From Carboxylicivirga fragile (lineage in GTDB: Bacteria; Bacteroidota; Bacteroidia; Bacteroidales; Marinilabiliaceae): 64,000 nucleotides of DNA. Made by a program: the position numbers and the translations under genes. The DNA is taken from assembly GCA_025499625.1 (NCBI GenBank), contig JAFMVD010000018.1, forward strand, positions 33,726 through 97,725, in the 5' to 3' direction. Numbering within the stretch: position 1 is the first letter of the stretch; every line of letters begins with the position of its first letter. Positions 54,121 through 63,926 of this stretch are shown here, piece after piece. The notes below the pieces were generated by a model. It was not told the origin of the DNA. It did not search any database and saw only the letters and a program-made list of their open reading frames with translations.

Positions 54121-56364
54121 ATGCCGTATGATTTAAGGTGTATGGGTATTTCGGAAGAAATAATGAGAGCATTGGATTATTCATCTGATATTGTTGTTTA
54201 TACAACAGTTAGAGGAACGATAAAATATGTGAATCAGAGATTCGTAGAGAAATACGGTTATACGCAGAGAGAGATTAAAGGTAAGAATCCTTCCGTTTTA
54301 AATACTGGTTATCACGATGTTGAATTTTATGAGAACCTTTGGAATACCATTTCTCATGGAGAAACATGGAATGGTGTTTTTCGAAATAAAACGAAGGATG
54401 GCCGTTTAATATGGGAGAAAGCTTGTATTAATCCAGTAAAGTATAATGGGGGCGAGATAGTCGGTTATTTAGCGGTTAAATCAGATATAACTAAAGAAAT
54501 AGAAATGGATGCTCAGCACATGGAAGAGCATTTATTTATGGAGGAGCTTTTTGCCAATGCACCTGTTGGAATTGCTATATGTGAGCCGATTTTGGATGAT
54601 AATAAAGAGTTGAAGGATTTACTGGTTATTAAGGCAAATCCAACGGCAGGAAGTATCGTTGGTCGCCTGGGCTTAGTTGGGTTAACGCTTAATGTTATTT
54701 TACCTGGTGCTAATACCAATAAGCAACGTTTAAAAATGATGTTGCAACGAAAGTTTTCCTTTGAGGCACATCTCGAGGAGTTAGGAAAGCATTTAAGGTT
54801 TCGGTCTTTTCCTTTTGGACAAGATCATCTTTGTGTTTTCTTTTATGATGTATCGCATTATAAATCTACCATATCGGCATTAGCAACAAGTGAGGAGCGT
54901 TATTTCAAGTTGGTTGAGGATGCACCTGCTTTAATTAGTCGTTTCGATGCCGATGGCCTTTTAAGTTATGTCAATAATCAGTATTGCAAGGTTTATGGTG
55001 CTGATCAGGATGAACTGTTAGGGCAAAATTTCTTATCGCGTATTCCAGATAACGAACGAGATAAGGTATGGAATGCTATTCAGAAACTAACACCTGAGCA
55101 AGCTTTTAGTGAGTTGGAATATCGAATTGAAACTGATTCAGGAGAGACAAGGTGGTTACATAGATTGGATAGGGCTCTGCTTGATGCGGATGGAAAGATA
55201 TTTGAATACCAATCAGTTGGTATGGACTTTACCAGTATTAAACGTACCGAAGAAGCTCTGATTCGTAATCGAAATCATCTGGATGCTATTGTTAATAATT
55301 CAATAGTTGGTATTGCAGTGGTAGATCCTGATGGGCAATTTAGTATGGTTAACTCTCGAATGGTTGAGATGTTTGGTTACCTATCAAAAGACGATTTGTG
55401 TACCAAAACTTATTTAGACGTCACGCATCCAACTTTCGTTGAAGCCTCACGCGAAAAGGTAAATCAATTGTTCAAGGGAGAGATTGACCAATACAATATG
55501 GAAGAACAATACCTAAGAAAAAATGGTGAGGTTTTTTGGGGCGATATAAGAGTTTCGACATTAAGAGGAACTGATGGTAAAGTAAATCAGGTGGTAGGAA
55601 TGCTGACTGACATTAGTAAACGTAAACTTTATGAGCAGGAACTAACCAAGAGTGAGGCCAAATTAAAAGAGTTGAATTCAACCAAGGATAAGTTGTTTTC
55701 GATAATTGCTCATGATGTTAAAAACCCGTTTAATGCCATTCTGGGCTTCTCAACCTTGTTAAGAAATAATTTAGAACATTACACCGAGGAGCAGATTAAA
55801 GATTTTGTTGGTCGTATATTATCGGCCAGCGAGAATGTATATAAGCTTTTGGATGATTTATTGATTTGGGCCAAATCTCAATTAGGCCAAATGCAGGTTA
55901 ATTCTCAATATTTTAGACTGATTAGCTTATTTGCTGAGTCGTTTGAGAGTTTCGGACCACTGGCAGAGAATAAAAATATTGAACTAATTGATGATGTGGA
56001 TAGTAAGTTAGTGGTATATGCCGATGTTGATATGTTGCGCTTTGTGGTACGCAACTTAATCCATAATGCCATTAAATTTACCAAGGACGGAGGTAAAGTT
56101 GAATGTAAATCAAACGTTCTTAATGAGGAGGTTGTTCTTTCCGTAAAGGATACGGGTATTGGAATTCGACCTGAACGTTTAAAAGTAATATTCGATGTTG
56201 GTGAGTTTATGGCTACTTCGGGTACCTCAGATGAGAAAGGAACCGGACTCGGTTTACATTTAGCCAAGGAAATGATTGAAACCAATGGTGGAAGAATAGA
56301 AGTAAAGAGCGAAGTTGGAATAGGAACGGAGTTTCTAATTTATTTACCGCTTAATAAGGAATAA
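54121..56364 (+). CDS. Multi-PAS sensor histidine kinase, cytoplasmic
   Basis: The 747-residue protein has no membrane segments or signal peptide, so it is probably soluble. PAS-type domains follow each other: about 10-130 (DIVVYTTVRGTIKYVNQRFVEKYGYTQREIKGKNPS), 135-250 (VGIAICEPI), 258-375 (DADGLLSYVNNQYCKVYGADQDELLG) and 380-505 (VGIAVVDPDGQFSMVNSRMVEMFGY). Each carries the PAS core and a PAC-like tail such as VVGMLTDISKRK. The HisKA block is FSIIAHDVKNPFNAILGFSTLL, with HATPase boxes VVRNLIHNAIKFTKDGG, DTGIGIR and GTGLGLHLAKEM. No receiver domain or regulator is adjacent. It lies between two C69 dipeptidase genes. Confidence 0.92.
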   Translation: MPYDLRCMGISEEIMRALDYSSDIVVYTTVRGTIKYVNQRFVEKYGYTQREIKGKNPSVLNTGYHDVEFYENLWNTISHGETWNGVFRNKTKDGRLIWEKACINPVKYNGGEIVGYLAVKSDITKEIEMDAQHMEEHLFMEELFANAPVGIAICEPILDDNKELKDLLVIKANPTAGSIVGRLGLVGLTLNVILPGANTNKQRLKMMLQRKFSFEAHLEELGKHLRFRSFPFGQDHLCVFFYDVSHYKSTISALATSEERYFKLVEDAPALISRFDADGLLSYVNNQYCKVYGADQDELLGQNFLSRIPDNERDKVWNAIQKLTPEQAFSELEYRIETDSGETRWLHRLDRALLDADGKIFEYQSVGMDFTSIKRTEEALIRNRNHLDAIVNNSIVGIAVVDPDGQFSMVNSRMVEMFGYLSKDDLCTKTYLDVTHPTFVEASREKVNQLFKGEIDQYNMEEQYLRKNGEVFWGDIRVSTLRGTDGKVNQVVGMLTDISKRKLYEQELTKSEAKLKELNSTKDKLFSIIAHDVKNPFNAILGFSTLLRNNLEHYTEEQIKDFVGRILSASENVYKLLDDLLIWAKSQLGQMQVNSQYFRLISLFAESFESFGPLAENKNIELIDDVDSKLVVYADVDMLRFVVRNLIHNAIKFTKDGGKVECKSNVLNEEVVLSVKDTGIGIRPERLKVIFDVGEFMATSGTSDEKGTGLGLHLAKEMIETNGGRIEVKSEVGIGTEFLIYLPLNKE

Positions 56365-56365
56365 A

Positions 56366-56390
56366 AAACCCAGCTACTAACTGGGTTATT
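56366..56390. terminator. Hairpin terminator between convergent genes
   Basis: AACCCAG (56367-56373) pairs with CTGGGTT (56381-56387) around CTACTAA. The T run is on the minus side, so it mainly serves the leftward C69 gene ending at 56404; it can also limit rightward readthrough. Confidence 0.65.
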
Positions 56391-56403
56391 ATGCAATTAT
56401 CTT

Positions 56404-57984
56404 TTAGAATTTCTCATCGTATTTTGTCCAGAGGTCATCACCAAGCTGCCAAGCAGTATCCACTACTTTTTTACCCCACATATCAGTATATCGAGTAAGA
56501 TAGGCGGTGGTTTGTTTACGATTCATGTTCATTGCAGCTTTTTCGGTTTCGGTTTGTTTAGCAAATATCTCTTTCTGAAGCGGAAGAAGTACAGCATCAA
56601 CATCTTTGCGAGCATCGTTCCAACGTATGCCTGCCAAGGTACTCATTCGGTTAAATGCCCACCATGCTGAGTTGCGGTTAAAACCATTTCTTCCAGGTGT
56701 CTTGTATGATTCGGGTAGGTCGCTAACACTGCAGTAGATAGGAATGTAAACCGATGTCGCTATATTATCTTGCGCCATCCAAACTAATCCTCCAATCTCG
56801 TCGGGTAACCAATCTCTACTTTGAGTGATAGTGCCATACATGGTGTACCAGCGTGCAATGGTGCGTTCTCCAAGTTTACCCCATCCACCGTGTATGTTGT
56901 GAATGTCGTAGCGGTCGTATGGCATAAATGGGTTGGCATAAGGATGTGGTATACTGTCGCCTTCTTCATTTACTGTTTTGATATGACCAACCATGTCAAA
57001 TGGTGTATGTTCATAATAATCCTTGAATAAGTCAACCATCTTTTCCAGTGTTACCTTCTCTTCAGGTTTAACCGAGAAAGGAAAGTCACGTCCGTTAGGA
57101 TCAAGATTTAACGAAGGAGCTACCAAACTAAGAACCCGCCATTCGCGACGAGTAGCCGCCATTGATGAACGACCTTCTGGTGCATAAGCATCTGCAAATC
57201 GAAAAGCAGTACTGTCGGCATTCCACCATGCACTATCTTTAGCCATGGTAAACAGGTTCTCCGAGTACATAAAGTCTTTGGTGTTTGCTGTATCAACTTC
57301 CTGGATGCGTGCAGCGTTAGCATTTACACTCACATGGTCGTCAGGTACACGCTGTGCTACCCATATGGCCCCAACCTTATCAGTCCCTGGTCCAACAATT
57401 TCCAGATGCCAAACTTCTTTCTTGTCAGCAATGGTCAAACATTCACCATAATCACTATAACCATATTTTTTGGTTAGATCATCGCATAAAAGCAAGGCTT
57501 CGCGAGCAGTAGTGCAACGCTCAAGCATCAATACTATTAAGCGCTGACAATCAATTATCCCTTTTGATGATACCAAAGATTCGCGACCACCAAATGTTGA
57601 TTCTCCAATGGCTAATTGCTTCGTATTCATACAAGGATAAGCCGAATTAATATAACCATGTGTATTCTTTACTTGAGGAATACTACCTACAGGCGTGTGC
57701 TTGTAGGCTGGCATTTTACGCGTATCATCCTTCTCTCTTTTATACATGGTTATTTCATCGCGACGGCCATGTTTTTGCTCCGGCACAATATCCATCCACG
57801 ATCGTGTACGGTGGCTGTCATCGGTATGCGAAGTCATTACCGATCCATCGAACGATGCTTTTTTACCAACTGTTATAGTGGTGCAGCCTTCTGGAACACC
57901 GGCCTCCCAATCTGCTTTTATTTGTGCATTGATAGTTTGTACACCAATGATCAATAAAAGGCTTAATCCTAGTTTAGAATGCAT
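56404..57984 (-). CDS. C69-family dipeptidase, exported (copy 2)
   Basis: The 526-residue protein has a signal peptide (about 1-20, ending NAQ) and the catalytic cysteine at position 34 in PEGCTTITVGKKASFDGSVMTSHTDDSH. Conserved stretches match the other copy: IGESTFGGRESLVSSKGIIDCQRLI, YGECLTIADKKEVWHLEIVGPG, VSVNANAARIQ, and a HIHGGWGKLGERTIARWY region absent from copy 1. A presumed 13-residue propeptide precedes the cysteine. It is a paralogue, not a recent duplicate. A good promoter lies just upstream (58020-58048, minus). The substrate is unknown, probably dipeptides from the periplasm. Confidence 0.93.
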   Translation of the reverse strand: MHSKLGLSLLLIIGVQTINAQIKADWEAGVPEGCTTITVGKKASFDGSVMTSHTDDSHRTRSWMDIVPEQKHGRRDEITMYKREKDDTRKMPAYKHTPVGSIPQVKNTHGYINSAYPCMNTKQLAIGESTFGGRESLVSSKGIIDCQRLIVLMLERCTTAREALLLCDDLTKKYGYSDYGECLTIADKKEVWHLEIVGPGTDKVGAIWVAQRVPDDHVSVNANAARIQEVDTANTKDFMYSENLFTMAKDSAWWNADSTAFRFADAYAPEGRSSMAATRREWRVLSLVAPSLNLDPNGRDFPFSVKPEEKVTLEKMVDLFKDYYEHTPFDMVGHIKTVNEEGDSIPHPYANPFMPYDRYDIHNIHGGWGKLGERTIARWYTMYGTITQSRDWLPDEIGGLVWMAQDNIATSVYIPIYCSVSDLPESYKTPGRNGFNRNSAWWAFNRMSTLAGIRWNDARKDVDAVLLPLQKEIFAKQTETEKAAMNMNRKQTTAYLTRYTDMWGKKVVDTAWQLGDDLWTKYDEKF

Positions 57985-58019
57985 GTGTATATACTTTTAA
58001 TATTATCAACTTAGAAAAA

Positions 58020-58048
58020 CAAAAATATTAAAAATGAAATGGCTACAA
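58020..58048 (-). promoter_or_regulatory. Promoter of the leftward C69 gene
   Basis: On the minus strand TTG (58048-58046) and TATTTTTG (58027-58020) are 18 bases apart, matching the TTG / TAnnTTTG pattern. Transcription would start near 58013, about 30 bases before the gene start. Confidence 0.6.
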
Positions 58049-58152
58049 TATAATTTTAAGTTCTTTTAAATTTAGATTTTTAGATGGGACACAGTATTTT
58101 GCTAACTTTGGGTTTCTTACAATAAGTTGAAAAACAGTTTAAATAGTTATAT

Positions 58153-60657
58153 ATGAAACGTATACTGAAGATATTTTTGGGAGTTGTATTGGGTATCTTT
58201 TTGCTTTTATTGATTCTGCCGTTTGCATTTAAAGGGCAAATTGAAACCAAGGTAAAGGAAGAAATCAATAATCAGGTTAATGCCAATGTTAATTATGAAT
58301 CGTTTACGCTTTCCTTTCTCAAGGGCTTTCCTGATATTTATATTGGACTAAATGGCTTGAGTGTAGTTGGTCATGCTCCTTTTGAGAATGATACACTATT
58401 ATCTTTGGGTAAATTTTCAACCGAAGTTGATTTGTTTAGCGCCATTTCAGGTGAAGTTGTTGTGAAATCTGTTTTACTGGATCAGATGCACGTAAATGCC
58501 ATCGTATTGGCCGATTCAACTGCTAATTGGGATATAGCTAAGGCTAGCGAAGAAGAAGTAGTGGTCGAAGAAGATAGCGATGGCGAATCATCTTCGTTTA
58601 AAGTGGTACTTAAATCCTTTGTTATTCGCGATGCAAATATTGCTTATACGGACAATACCATGGCCTTGAAAAGTGAGATTAAGGGTTTTCAATTGGACTT
58701 ATCGGGGGATATGTCGGAGAGTATAACCAATATTCAAGTTGATTCTGATGTTGAAGGCCTTTATGTTGATTTTGAAGGTATGAAATACCTTAAGGGAGCT
58801 TCTCTTGGTTTAAATGCTGGGGTGAAAGCGGATTTGGAGAACATGATTTTTACATTTCTTGAGAATGAGTTAAGCGTAAACCGTTTGGCGCTTCAAATGG
58901 ATGGAACATTAGAAATGAAGGAAGAAAGTTATGTGATGGATTTATCACTTGGCACGAAAAATACTGATTTTAAATCTATTCTGGCGCTTATTCCTGAGGC
59001 ATACATGACCGATTATGAAGCCCTGAAAACAAGTGGTAATCTTGATTTGCTGGCTACCGTAAAGGGTGAATATGTAGATGAGGAACATTTGCCAGCCTTC
59101 GACATACGTTTAAATGTAGCAGATGGCATGATTCAATATCCTGACTTGCCAAAATCCATCGATGACATCAATGTGAAACTAAATGTAAATAATCCAGGAG
59201 GTTCTCCCGATGCCACAGTGACGAATCTGGAGCAGTTTCATTTTGAATTGGCAGGTAATCCCTTCGATGCACAACTTGGATTAACTACACCAATAAGCAA
59301 TCTTACATACACTGGTTTGATAAAAGGTAAAATCGATTTTTCTTCATTAGCCGATGCCATTCCTATGGATAGTATCGATATTCAAGGATTGGTTGCTGCC
59401 GATATCACTTTGGATGGCGATTATGAGATGGTTGAAAGAGAGGCCTATGATGAAATTGAAGCCAATGGAAATGTGAATATGACCGATTTTTACTTCAACA
59501 GTAAAGACATGGCTCATGGTGTTTTAATTAGCGATGCACAACTGCTTTTAACGCCACGATTTGTTAGCCTTGAGTCGTTTGATTCTAAGATAGGACAGAG
59601 CGATTTTAAATTAAAAGGCAAGCTTGAGAACTATTTGGCTTATGCACTTAGCGATGGTGTTTTAAAAGGCAAGTTAAATCATAAATCCAATTACATTAAT
59701 AGTAATGAGTTTATGGTCGAGTCTGAGGTGCAAGAGGTGAGTGTTGAGGATACAACATCCCTTGAAATAATTGCTATTCCTACGAATCTGGATTTTGTTT
59801 TAACATCAGATATTGATCGCTTATTATACGATAAATTAAACATTGAGCATACCAAAGGTAAGATTGTTATAAAAGAGGGCAGTGTGGTGTTGGATGGTTT
59901 AAATATGAACTTGCTTGGAGGTGATTTAAACATGACTGGGCAATACAATACATCTGACATTGAAAAACCATTTGTTGATTTTGATTTTGTGGGGCGTAAC
60001 ATTGATATTAATAAAGCTGCTAATTCCTTCAGTGTGATCGATTCAATGTTACCATTAGCGAAGAATGCGGTAGGTATTGTTTCTCCAAAATTCAAGTATT
60101 ATAGTGAATTGAAAGAGGACTTTAAGCCTGTTATGTCAAGTATTGATGGAGGAGGAAATATCAAGTCAAAAGGGGTTGAGATTTCAGGCTCTAAAATTCA
60201 AAATGGTATTGCTGCAATGGTAAAAGATGAGCGATACAAAGTAATGAAGGCAGAGGATTTAAACATTAATTTCAAGATTGATAAGGGAAATGTGATTGTT
60301 GAACCTTTCAAGACCAAGGTATATGGTAAGGAGATAGAGGTACAGGGAACGCAAGGCGTAGATCAAAGCATCGATTATAAAATAACAATGCCTGTTGCAC
60401 GACAAGAAGTAGCTGTTATGGCAGGCCTTATGGGAATGAATTTACCAACTTCGGGTGATGATTTAATGGTAGATGTAATAGTTAAAGGAACGGTGCAAGA
60501 ACCGGCTTTAAGCTTAAATTTAGATAAAGCCAAAGCAGAAGTTGGTAATGAACTTGGAAAGGAAGCCGAAAAAGCGGTTAAAAAACTACTGGAAGATCCT
60601 GATACACAAAAGAAGGTGGATGAATTGACCAAGAAATTTAAGAATATATTCAAATAG
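58153..60657 (+). CDS. AsmA-like family protein
   Basis: The 834-residue protein has an N-terminal membrane anchor (about 5-26, IFLGVVLGIFLLLLILPFAF) and a long beta-rich body typical of the AsmA/TamB-type superfamily. The family pattern appears in NYESFTLSFLKGFPDIYIGLNGLSVVG, GSVVLDGLNMNLLGGDLNMTGQYN and the LDKAKAEVG...EKAVKKLLEDPDTQKKV C-terminal helix. AsmA-like proteins form beta-taco bridges across the periplasm and are linked to phospholipid transport to the outer membrane. A -7-like TAACTTTG lies at 58103-58110. It is monocistronic, ending at the terminator 60675. Confidence 0.88.
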   Translation: MKRILKIFLGVVLGIFLLLLILPFAFKGQIETKVKEEINNQVNANVNYESFTLSFLKGFPDIYIGLNGLSVVGHAPFENDTLLSLGKFSTEVDLFSAISGEVVVKSVLLDQMHVNAIVLADSTANWDIAKASEEEVVVEEDSDGESSSFKVVLKSFVIRDANIAYTDNTMALKSEIKGFQLDLSGDMSESITNIQVDSDVEGLYVDFEGMKYLKGASLGLNAGVKADLENMIFTFLENELSVNRLALQMDGTLEMKEESYVMDLSLGTKNTDFKSILALIPEAYMTDYEALKTSGNLDLLATVKGEYVDEEHLPAFDIRLNVADGMIQYPDLPKSIDDINVKLNVNNPGGSPDATVTNLEQFHFELAGNPFDAQLGLTTPISNLTYTGLIKGKIDFSSLADAIPMDSIDIQGLVAADITLDGDYEMVEREAYDEIEANGNVNMTDFYFNSKDMAHGVLISDAQLLLTPRFVSLESFDSKIGQSDFKLKGKLENYLAYALSDGVLKGKLNHKSNYINSNEFMVESEVQEVSVEDTTSLEIIAIPTNLDFVLTSDIDRLLYDKLNIEHTKGKIVIKEGSVVLDGLNMNLLGGDLNMTGQYNTSDIEKPFVDFDFVGRNIDINKAANSFSVIDSMLPLAKNAVGIVSPKFKYYSELKEDFKPVMSSIDGGGNIKSKGVEISGSKIQNGIAAMVKDERYKVMKAEDLNINFKIDKGNVIVEPFKTKVYGKEIEVQGTQGVDQSIDYKITMPVARQEVAVMAGLMGMNLPTSGDDLMVDVIVKGTVQEPALSLNLDKAKAEVGNELGKEAEKAVKKLLEDPDTQKKVDELTKKFKNIFK

Positions 60658-60674
60658 AAGAAAAGTACTTCGAA

Positions 60675-60713
60675 GAGAAAAGGGATGCATTTATTGGCAT
60701 CCCTTTTCTTTTA
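60675..60713 (+). terminator. Intrinsic terminator of the AsmA-like gene
   Basis: GAGAAAAGGGATGC pairs with GCATCCCTTTTCTT around ATTTATTG, followed by T residues. It lies 18 bases after the stop. Confidence 0.9.
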
Positions 60714-60833
60714 TTACAAAGTAAAACATTATTTTTAACCTAGTTGAATATGATTATTTAAGCCGTAGAAACTAAATGTTCGCTCTTTTTTACAAAGAAC
60801 AGCTTAATTATCAGTACTAAATCTCTCTAATCA

Positions 60834-63059
60834 ATGAATGTAGTTATTATATCTCCTTGTTACGATTTGCAGCCAGATGTTGCAATACAGAGCAAACAGT
60901 TGGCTGAAGCATTAGAAACGAGTGGACTGCATAAGGTGCGTCTGGTGGAAGTGGTTTCTGATTTGCAAAATGTCAATTCAAATGCTGATTTGTTCATTGA
61001 AAGAGAAGAGTTTTCAAGTTATGGCAAGGTGGCTGAGTACTTGAACCACAATGCTGATATTTGTTTCTTACAACACGGAAATAATGTTTACGGTGGTCAC
61101 CGTGGAAGGTTTATTCTTGATTTAGTTTATAAGTTGAATAAACCATTGATAACTATCTGTCATTCTGTGGTTAATAATCCAACTACTAATGAGAAGAATG
61201 TGCTTGGAGCACTTGCTGCCAAATCCGAAAAGCTGGTGGCCTTAAGTCAATTAGGCTTTGACTTTCTTGAGCATTTTTACAAGATTAATAGTGAAAAGAT
61301 AGTAAGAATTGAGCGTGGAATACCTGTAATCGCTAAGGATGATTCTGAATCGTTCTTGAAGAAATTGCAGCTCGATGGAAAAAAAGTTATTTTATCAAGT
61401 GGTAGTCTGCAACCTCGCAAGGGCTACGAAACGGTGATAAATTGTTTACCATCATTATTGAATCACCACCGCGATATTGTTTATTTAATTGCGGGTAAAA
61501 CCGAGAATACTGAATTAAATAAGCGGGGAGAGGAATATCGACAATCGTTGATGATGCTGGCGCAAAGGCGTGGTGTTGCTCGTAATGTAGTTTTTTACGA
61601 CCATGATGTAAATGGTGAGGATATGATGCAGTTGATTTCTGAATGTCAGCTTTATGTCTCATCAACATTAGAAGAAAGAACATTGGATAGTTTATCTCTG
61701 ACAATGGCTGTGGGAGCGGGAGCTATGGTTTTATCCACGCCTTCATGGTTTGCTAAGGAATTGTTGGATGATCAACGAGGAATACTTTTTCCATTTAAAT
61801 CATCAACAGATTTAAGTCAGCATATACTAAATGTATTAAGAAGTGAGCGCGAGAGAAAGATGTATAAAGAAAATGCCGCTTTGTATGGGGCTCAGTACAT
61901 TTGGCCGGTTTTGAGCTTGAAGTATTTAAAGTTAATAGATAAGTGTGGTGGTGAAGGTGTTGCGAATAAGGATTCTAAGTCGCAGATTAACCCTTTGTTC
62001 TTACCTGCAAAACGATTTGATCATTTAAATAAATTGACTAATAAGACGGGAGTTTTATCACGTTCGCTTAATGAAGTTATTGATTTTAAAAGTGGCTATC
62101 AACTTGTTGACAATGCTTTAGCTTTGCAATTATTAGCTTTGAGTCAGCGTTCAAATCAGGTGGATGAAAATCTCGATAAAATTCAAACCTATCTTTCAAG
62201 TATTGCTTATTGTGAAAATGAGAATGGCACTTGGAGTTCTGGTTTTGGTTTTGATAACGAAAGGAAGAAGCGGGCAAGTGAATTTGATATTGGTATAACT
62301 GCTTGGTCATTAGGAGTTTTATATCGATACACCGACAGTCATTATTTAAAGGACTCTGCCTTTGTTATGCTGCATAAGTTACTGAACCAGAATATTGAAA
62401 TTTCAGATATTAAGGCAAAGGCAGCCTGTGTTATTGGTATAAGTTATGTGATTGATGATGATGGCGCTGAACCTGAGTTGTTTAATTTGGTTAAACGATT
62501 TGCTAATAACATCTTAAGGCTATTACCTGAAGATAATATTAAATGGCCATGGTACGAGGCTGAGATGAGTGATTCCTTTGCTCTAATACCTGCAGCTCTT
62601 GCTCATGCTTACAAGGTAATTGGTGATGAGCGCTATTTGTCAGCTGCACGTCGTTCGTGTCGTTTTATCGAAAGGCTCTTGTTTGCTGAGGGTATGTTTA
62701 ATCCGGCTATAAAAGGTATGTGCAACGGAGATGTGAAACACCGTAAAGGGCTTGATCAGGATGCAATGGAAGCCTATTATTTGGTGGTGTGTTATGCCGA
62801 ATTGTATAAGGTAAGCAAAGAACCTCTTTATTTAAAACAATTGGCGAAGACTCACCATTGGTACTTAGGTGAAAATAATATCTTCAAATCACTATACGAT
62901 CATTCGAGTGGCGCTTGTTATAGCGCACTGGGTAGTCGCGGTATTGTAGCAGAGAAGGCAACGGCAAGTACTTGTGCTTACTGGTTATCGCATTATACCT
63001 ATCTAGAAATCTATTTTGAGGAAATTAAGGAGTTGATGATTGGTTGTTCTATTGAGTAG
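60834..63059 (+). CDS. GT4 glycosyltransferase fused to an alpha/alpha-barrel (six-hairpin) domain
   Basis: The 741-residue protein combines two parts. The first (about 1-375) is a GT-B-type family 4 transferase: NVVIISPCYDLQPDVAIQSKQLAEAL, the acceptor-side HSVVNNPTTNEKN, then VILSSGSLQPRKGYETVINCLPSLL and VVFYDHDVNGEDMMQLISECQLYVSSTLEERTLDSLSLTMAVGAG, including the E-x7-E site in a modified form. The second (about 410-741) is helical with repeated aromatic hairpins such as ENGTWSSGFGFDNERKKRASEFDIGITAWSLGVLYRYT and YEAEMSDSFALIPAALAHAYKVIGDERYLSAARRSCRFIE. This resembles a six-hairpin barrel seen with mannosyl-type transferases. A cell-wall or storage glycan role is inferred only. Confidence 0.85.
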   Translation: MNVVIISPCYDLQPDVAIQSKQLAEALETSGLHKVRLVEVVSDLQNVNSNADLFIEREEFSSYGKVAEYLNHNADICFLQHGNNVYGGHRGRFILDLVYKLNKPLITICHSVVNNPTTNEKNVLGALAAKSEKLVALSQLGFDFLEHFYKINSEKIVRIERGIPVIAKDDSESFLKKLQLDGKKVILSSGSLQPRKGYETVINCLPSLLNHHRDIVYLIAGKTENTELNKRGEEYRQSLMMLAQRRGVARNVVFYDHDVNGEDMMQLISECQLYVSSTLEERTLDSLSLTMAVGAGAMVLSTPSWFAKELLDDQRGILFPFKSSTDLSQHILNVLRSERERKMYKENAALYGAQYIWPVLSLKYLKLIDKCGGEGVANKDSKSQINPLFLPAKRFDHLNKLTNKTGVLSRSLNEVIDFKSGYQLVDNALALQLLALSQRSNQVDENLDKIQTYLSSIAYCENENGTWSSGFGFDNERKKRASEFDIGITAWSLGVLYRYTDSHYLKDSAFVMLHKLLNQNIEISDIKAKAACVIGISYVIDDDGAEPELFNLVKRFANNILRLLPEDNIKWPWYEAEMSDSFALIPAALAHAYKVIGDERYLSAARRSCRFIERLLFAEGMFNPAIKGMCNGDVKHRKGLDQDAMEAYYLVVCYAELYKVSKEPLYLKQLAKTHHWYLGENNIFKSLYDHSSGACYSALGSRGIVAEKATASTCAYWLSHYTYLEIYFEEIKELMIGCSIE

Positions 63060-63128
63060 TTAGTCTCTATTTGGTGTTGTTCTTGAGTAGTGCTATCAAA
63101 AAGTAAAACATAAATAGATAATGAATTA

Positions 63129-63926
63129 ATGGGAAGAATGGATTTTATTTTGAGGATAAAGCTAATGTTTGGTTATATCTTTTATTCAATGGTGATTTTA
63201 GTTATACTATTTGGGGGCATGGCCTTATTTTCCGCCTTAGGCATTGGAGATTTTATTATTGAACATTTTCCAGAATCTATTTTAGACTTCTTTAATATCT
63301 TTTTATTATTCGCTGTGATTGCCTTATTTCTAAATCAAGATTCTATAAATGGAAGCGGACTTGTAAATAGATTCTTTAGTACACAAGTTGTCTCTAATAA
63401 AACGAACTTACCAGCTAGTCCTTTAAAATGTTTTTTTAGGAATGTGTTTATTTTTATCCAACCTATTGACTTCCTAATAACTTTGTTTTATCCACCAAGG
63501 AGCTTAGGTGACTATATAGTCGGAACTAAGTTAATTGTGAACCCAAGTTTAGTTGGAACAAGTGTCTATAATTTTAAATCATTTGGTTTATACATAGTAA
63601 CTAGCTTAATGGCATCTGCTATTCCTTCCTTTATTATTATTTTTGCTATTCAAAATGTTGGAGATATTCCAACTAGAGAATATGAGGAAGGAACAAGTCT
63701 AAAATATCATGAAGAAGTAGTGAATAATTCGACTAAAATAACTCGAGCATATTCTCAAGACAGCATCCTTAGAATAGAATTTACTATGAAAAATGGTAAG
63801 TATGAAGGTGTATACAGGGAGTGGAATGAGAATGGTTTGCCACAAACTGAAATTGAATATGTAAATGGTGTGCGTAATGGAATAACAAATTCATACCATT
63901 CCAATGTGTCGACTTCCCTTTTTTAG
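63129..63926 (+). CDS. RDD-family membrane protein with a C-terminal YwqK-like repeat
   Basis: The 265-residue protein has an RDD-type membrane domain: about three segments (15-40, 55-72, 155-178), an RNVFIFIQPIDFLITLFYPPRSLGDYIVGTKLIV block with the arginine and aspartates of RDD, and a short extracytoplasmic tail. The C-terminus contains one MORN/YwqK-type unit, KNGKYEGVYREWNENGLPQTEIEYVNGVRNGI, and then ends abruptly in NSYHSNVSTSLF. YwqK proteins normally carry several repeats, so the end may be truncated. The start could also be the ATG at 63138. The function is unknown. DNA beyond 63926 to the window edge shows no recognisable gene. Confidence 0.7.
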   Translation: MGRMDFILRIKLMFGYIFYSMVILVILFGGMALFSALGIGDFIIEHFPESILDFFNIFLLFAVIALFLNQDSINGSGLVNRFFSTQVVSNKTNLPASPLKCFFRNVFIFIQPIDFLITLFYPPRSLGDYIVGTKLIVNPSLVGTSVYNFKSFGLYIVTSLMASAIPSFIIIFAIQNVGDIPTREYEEGTSLKYHEEVVNNSTKITRAYSQDSILRIEFTMKNGKYEGVYREWNENGLPQTEIEYVNGVRNGITNSYHSNVSTSLF

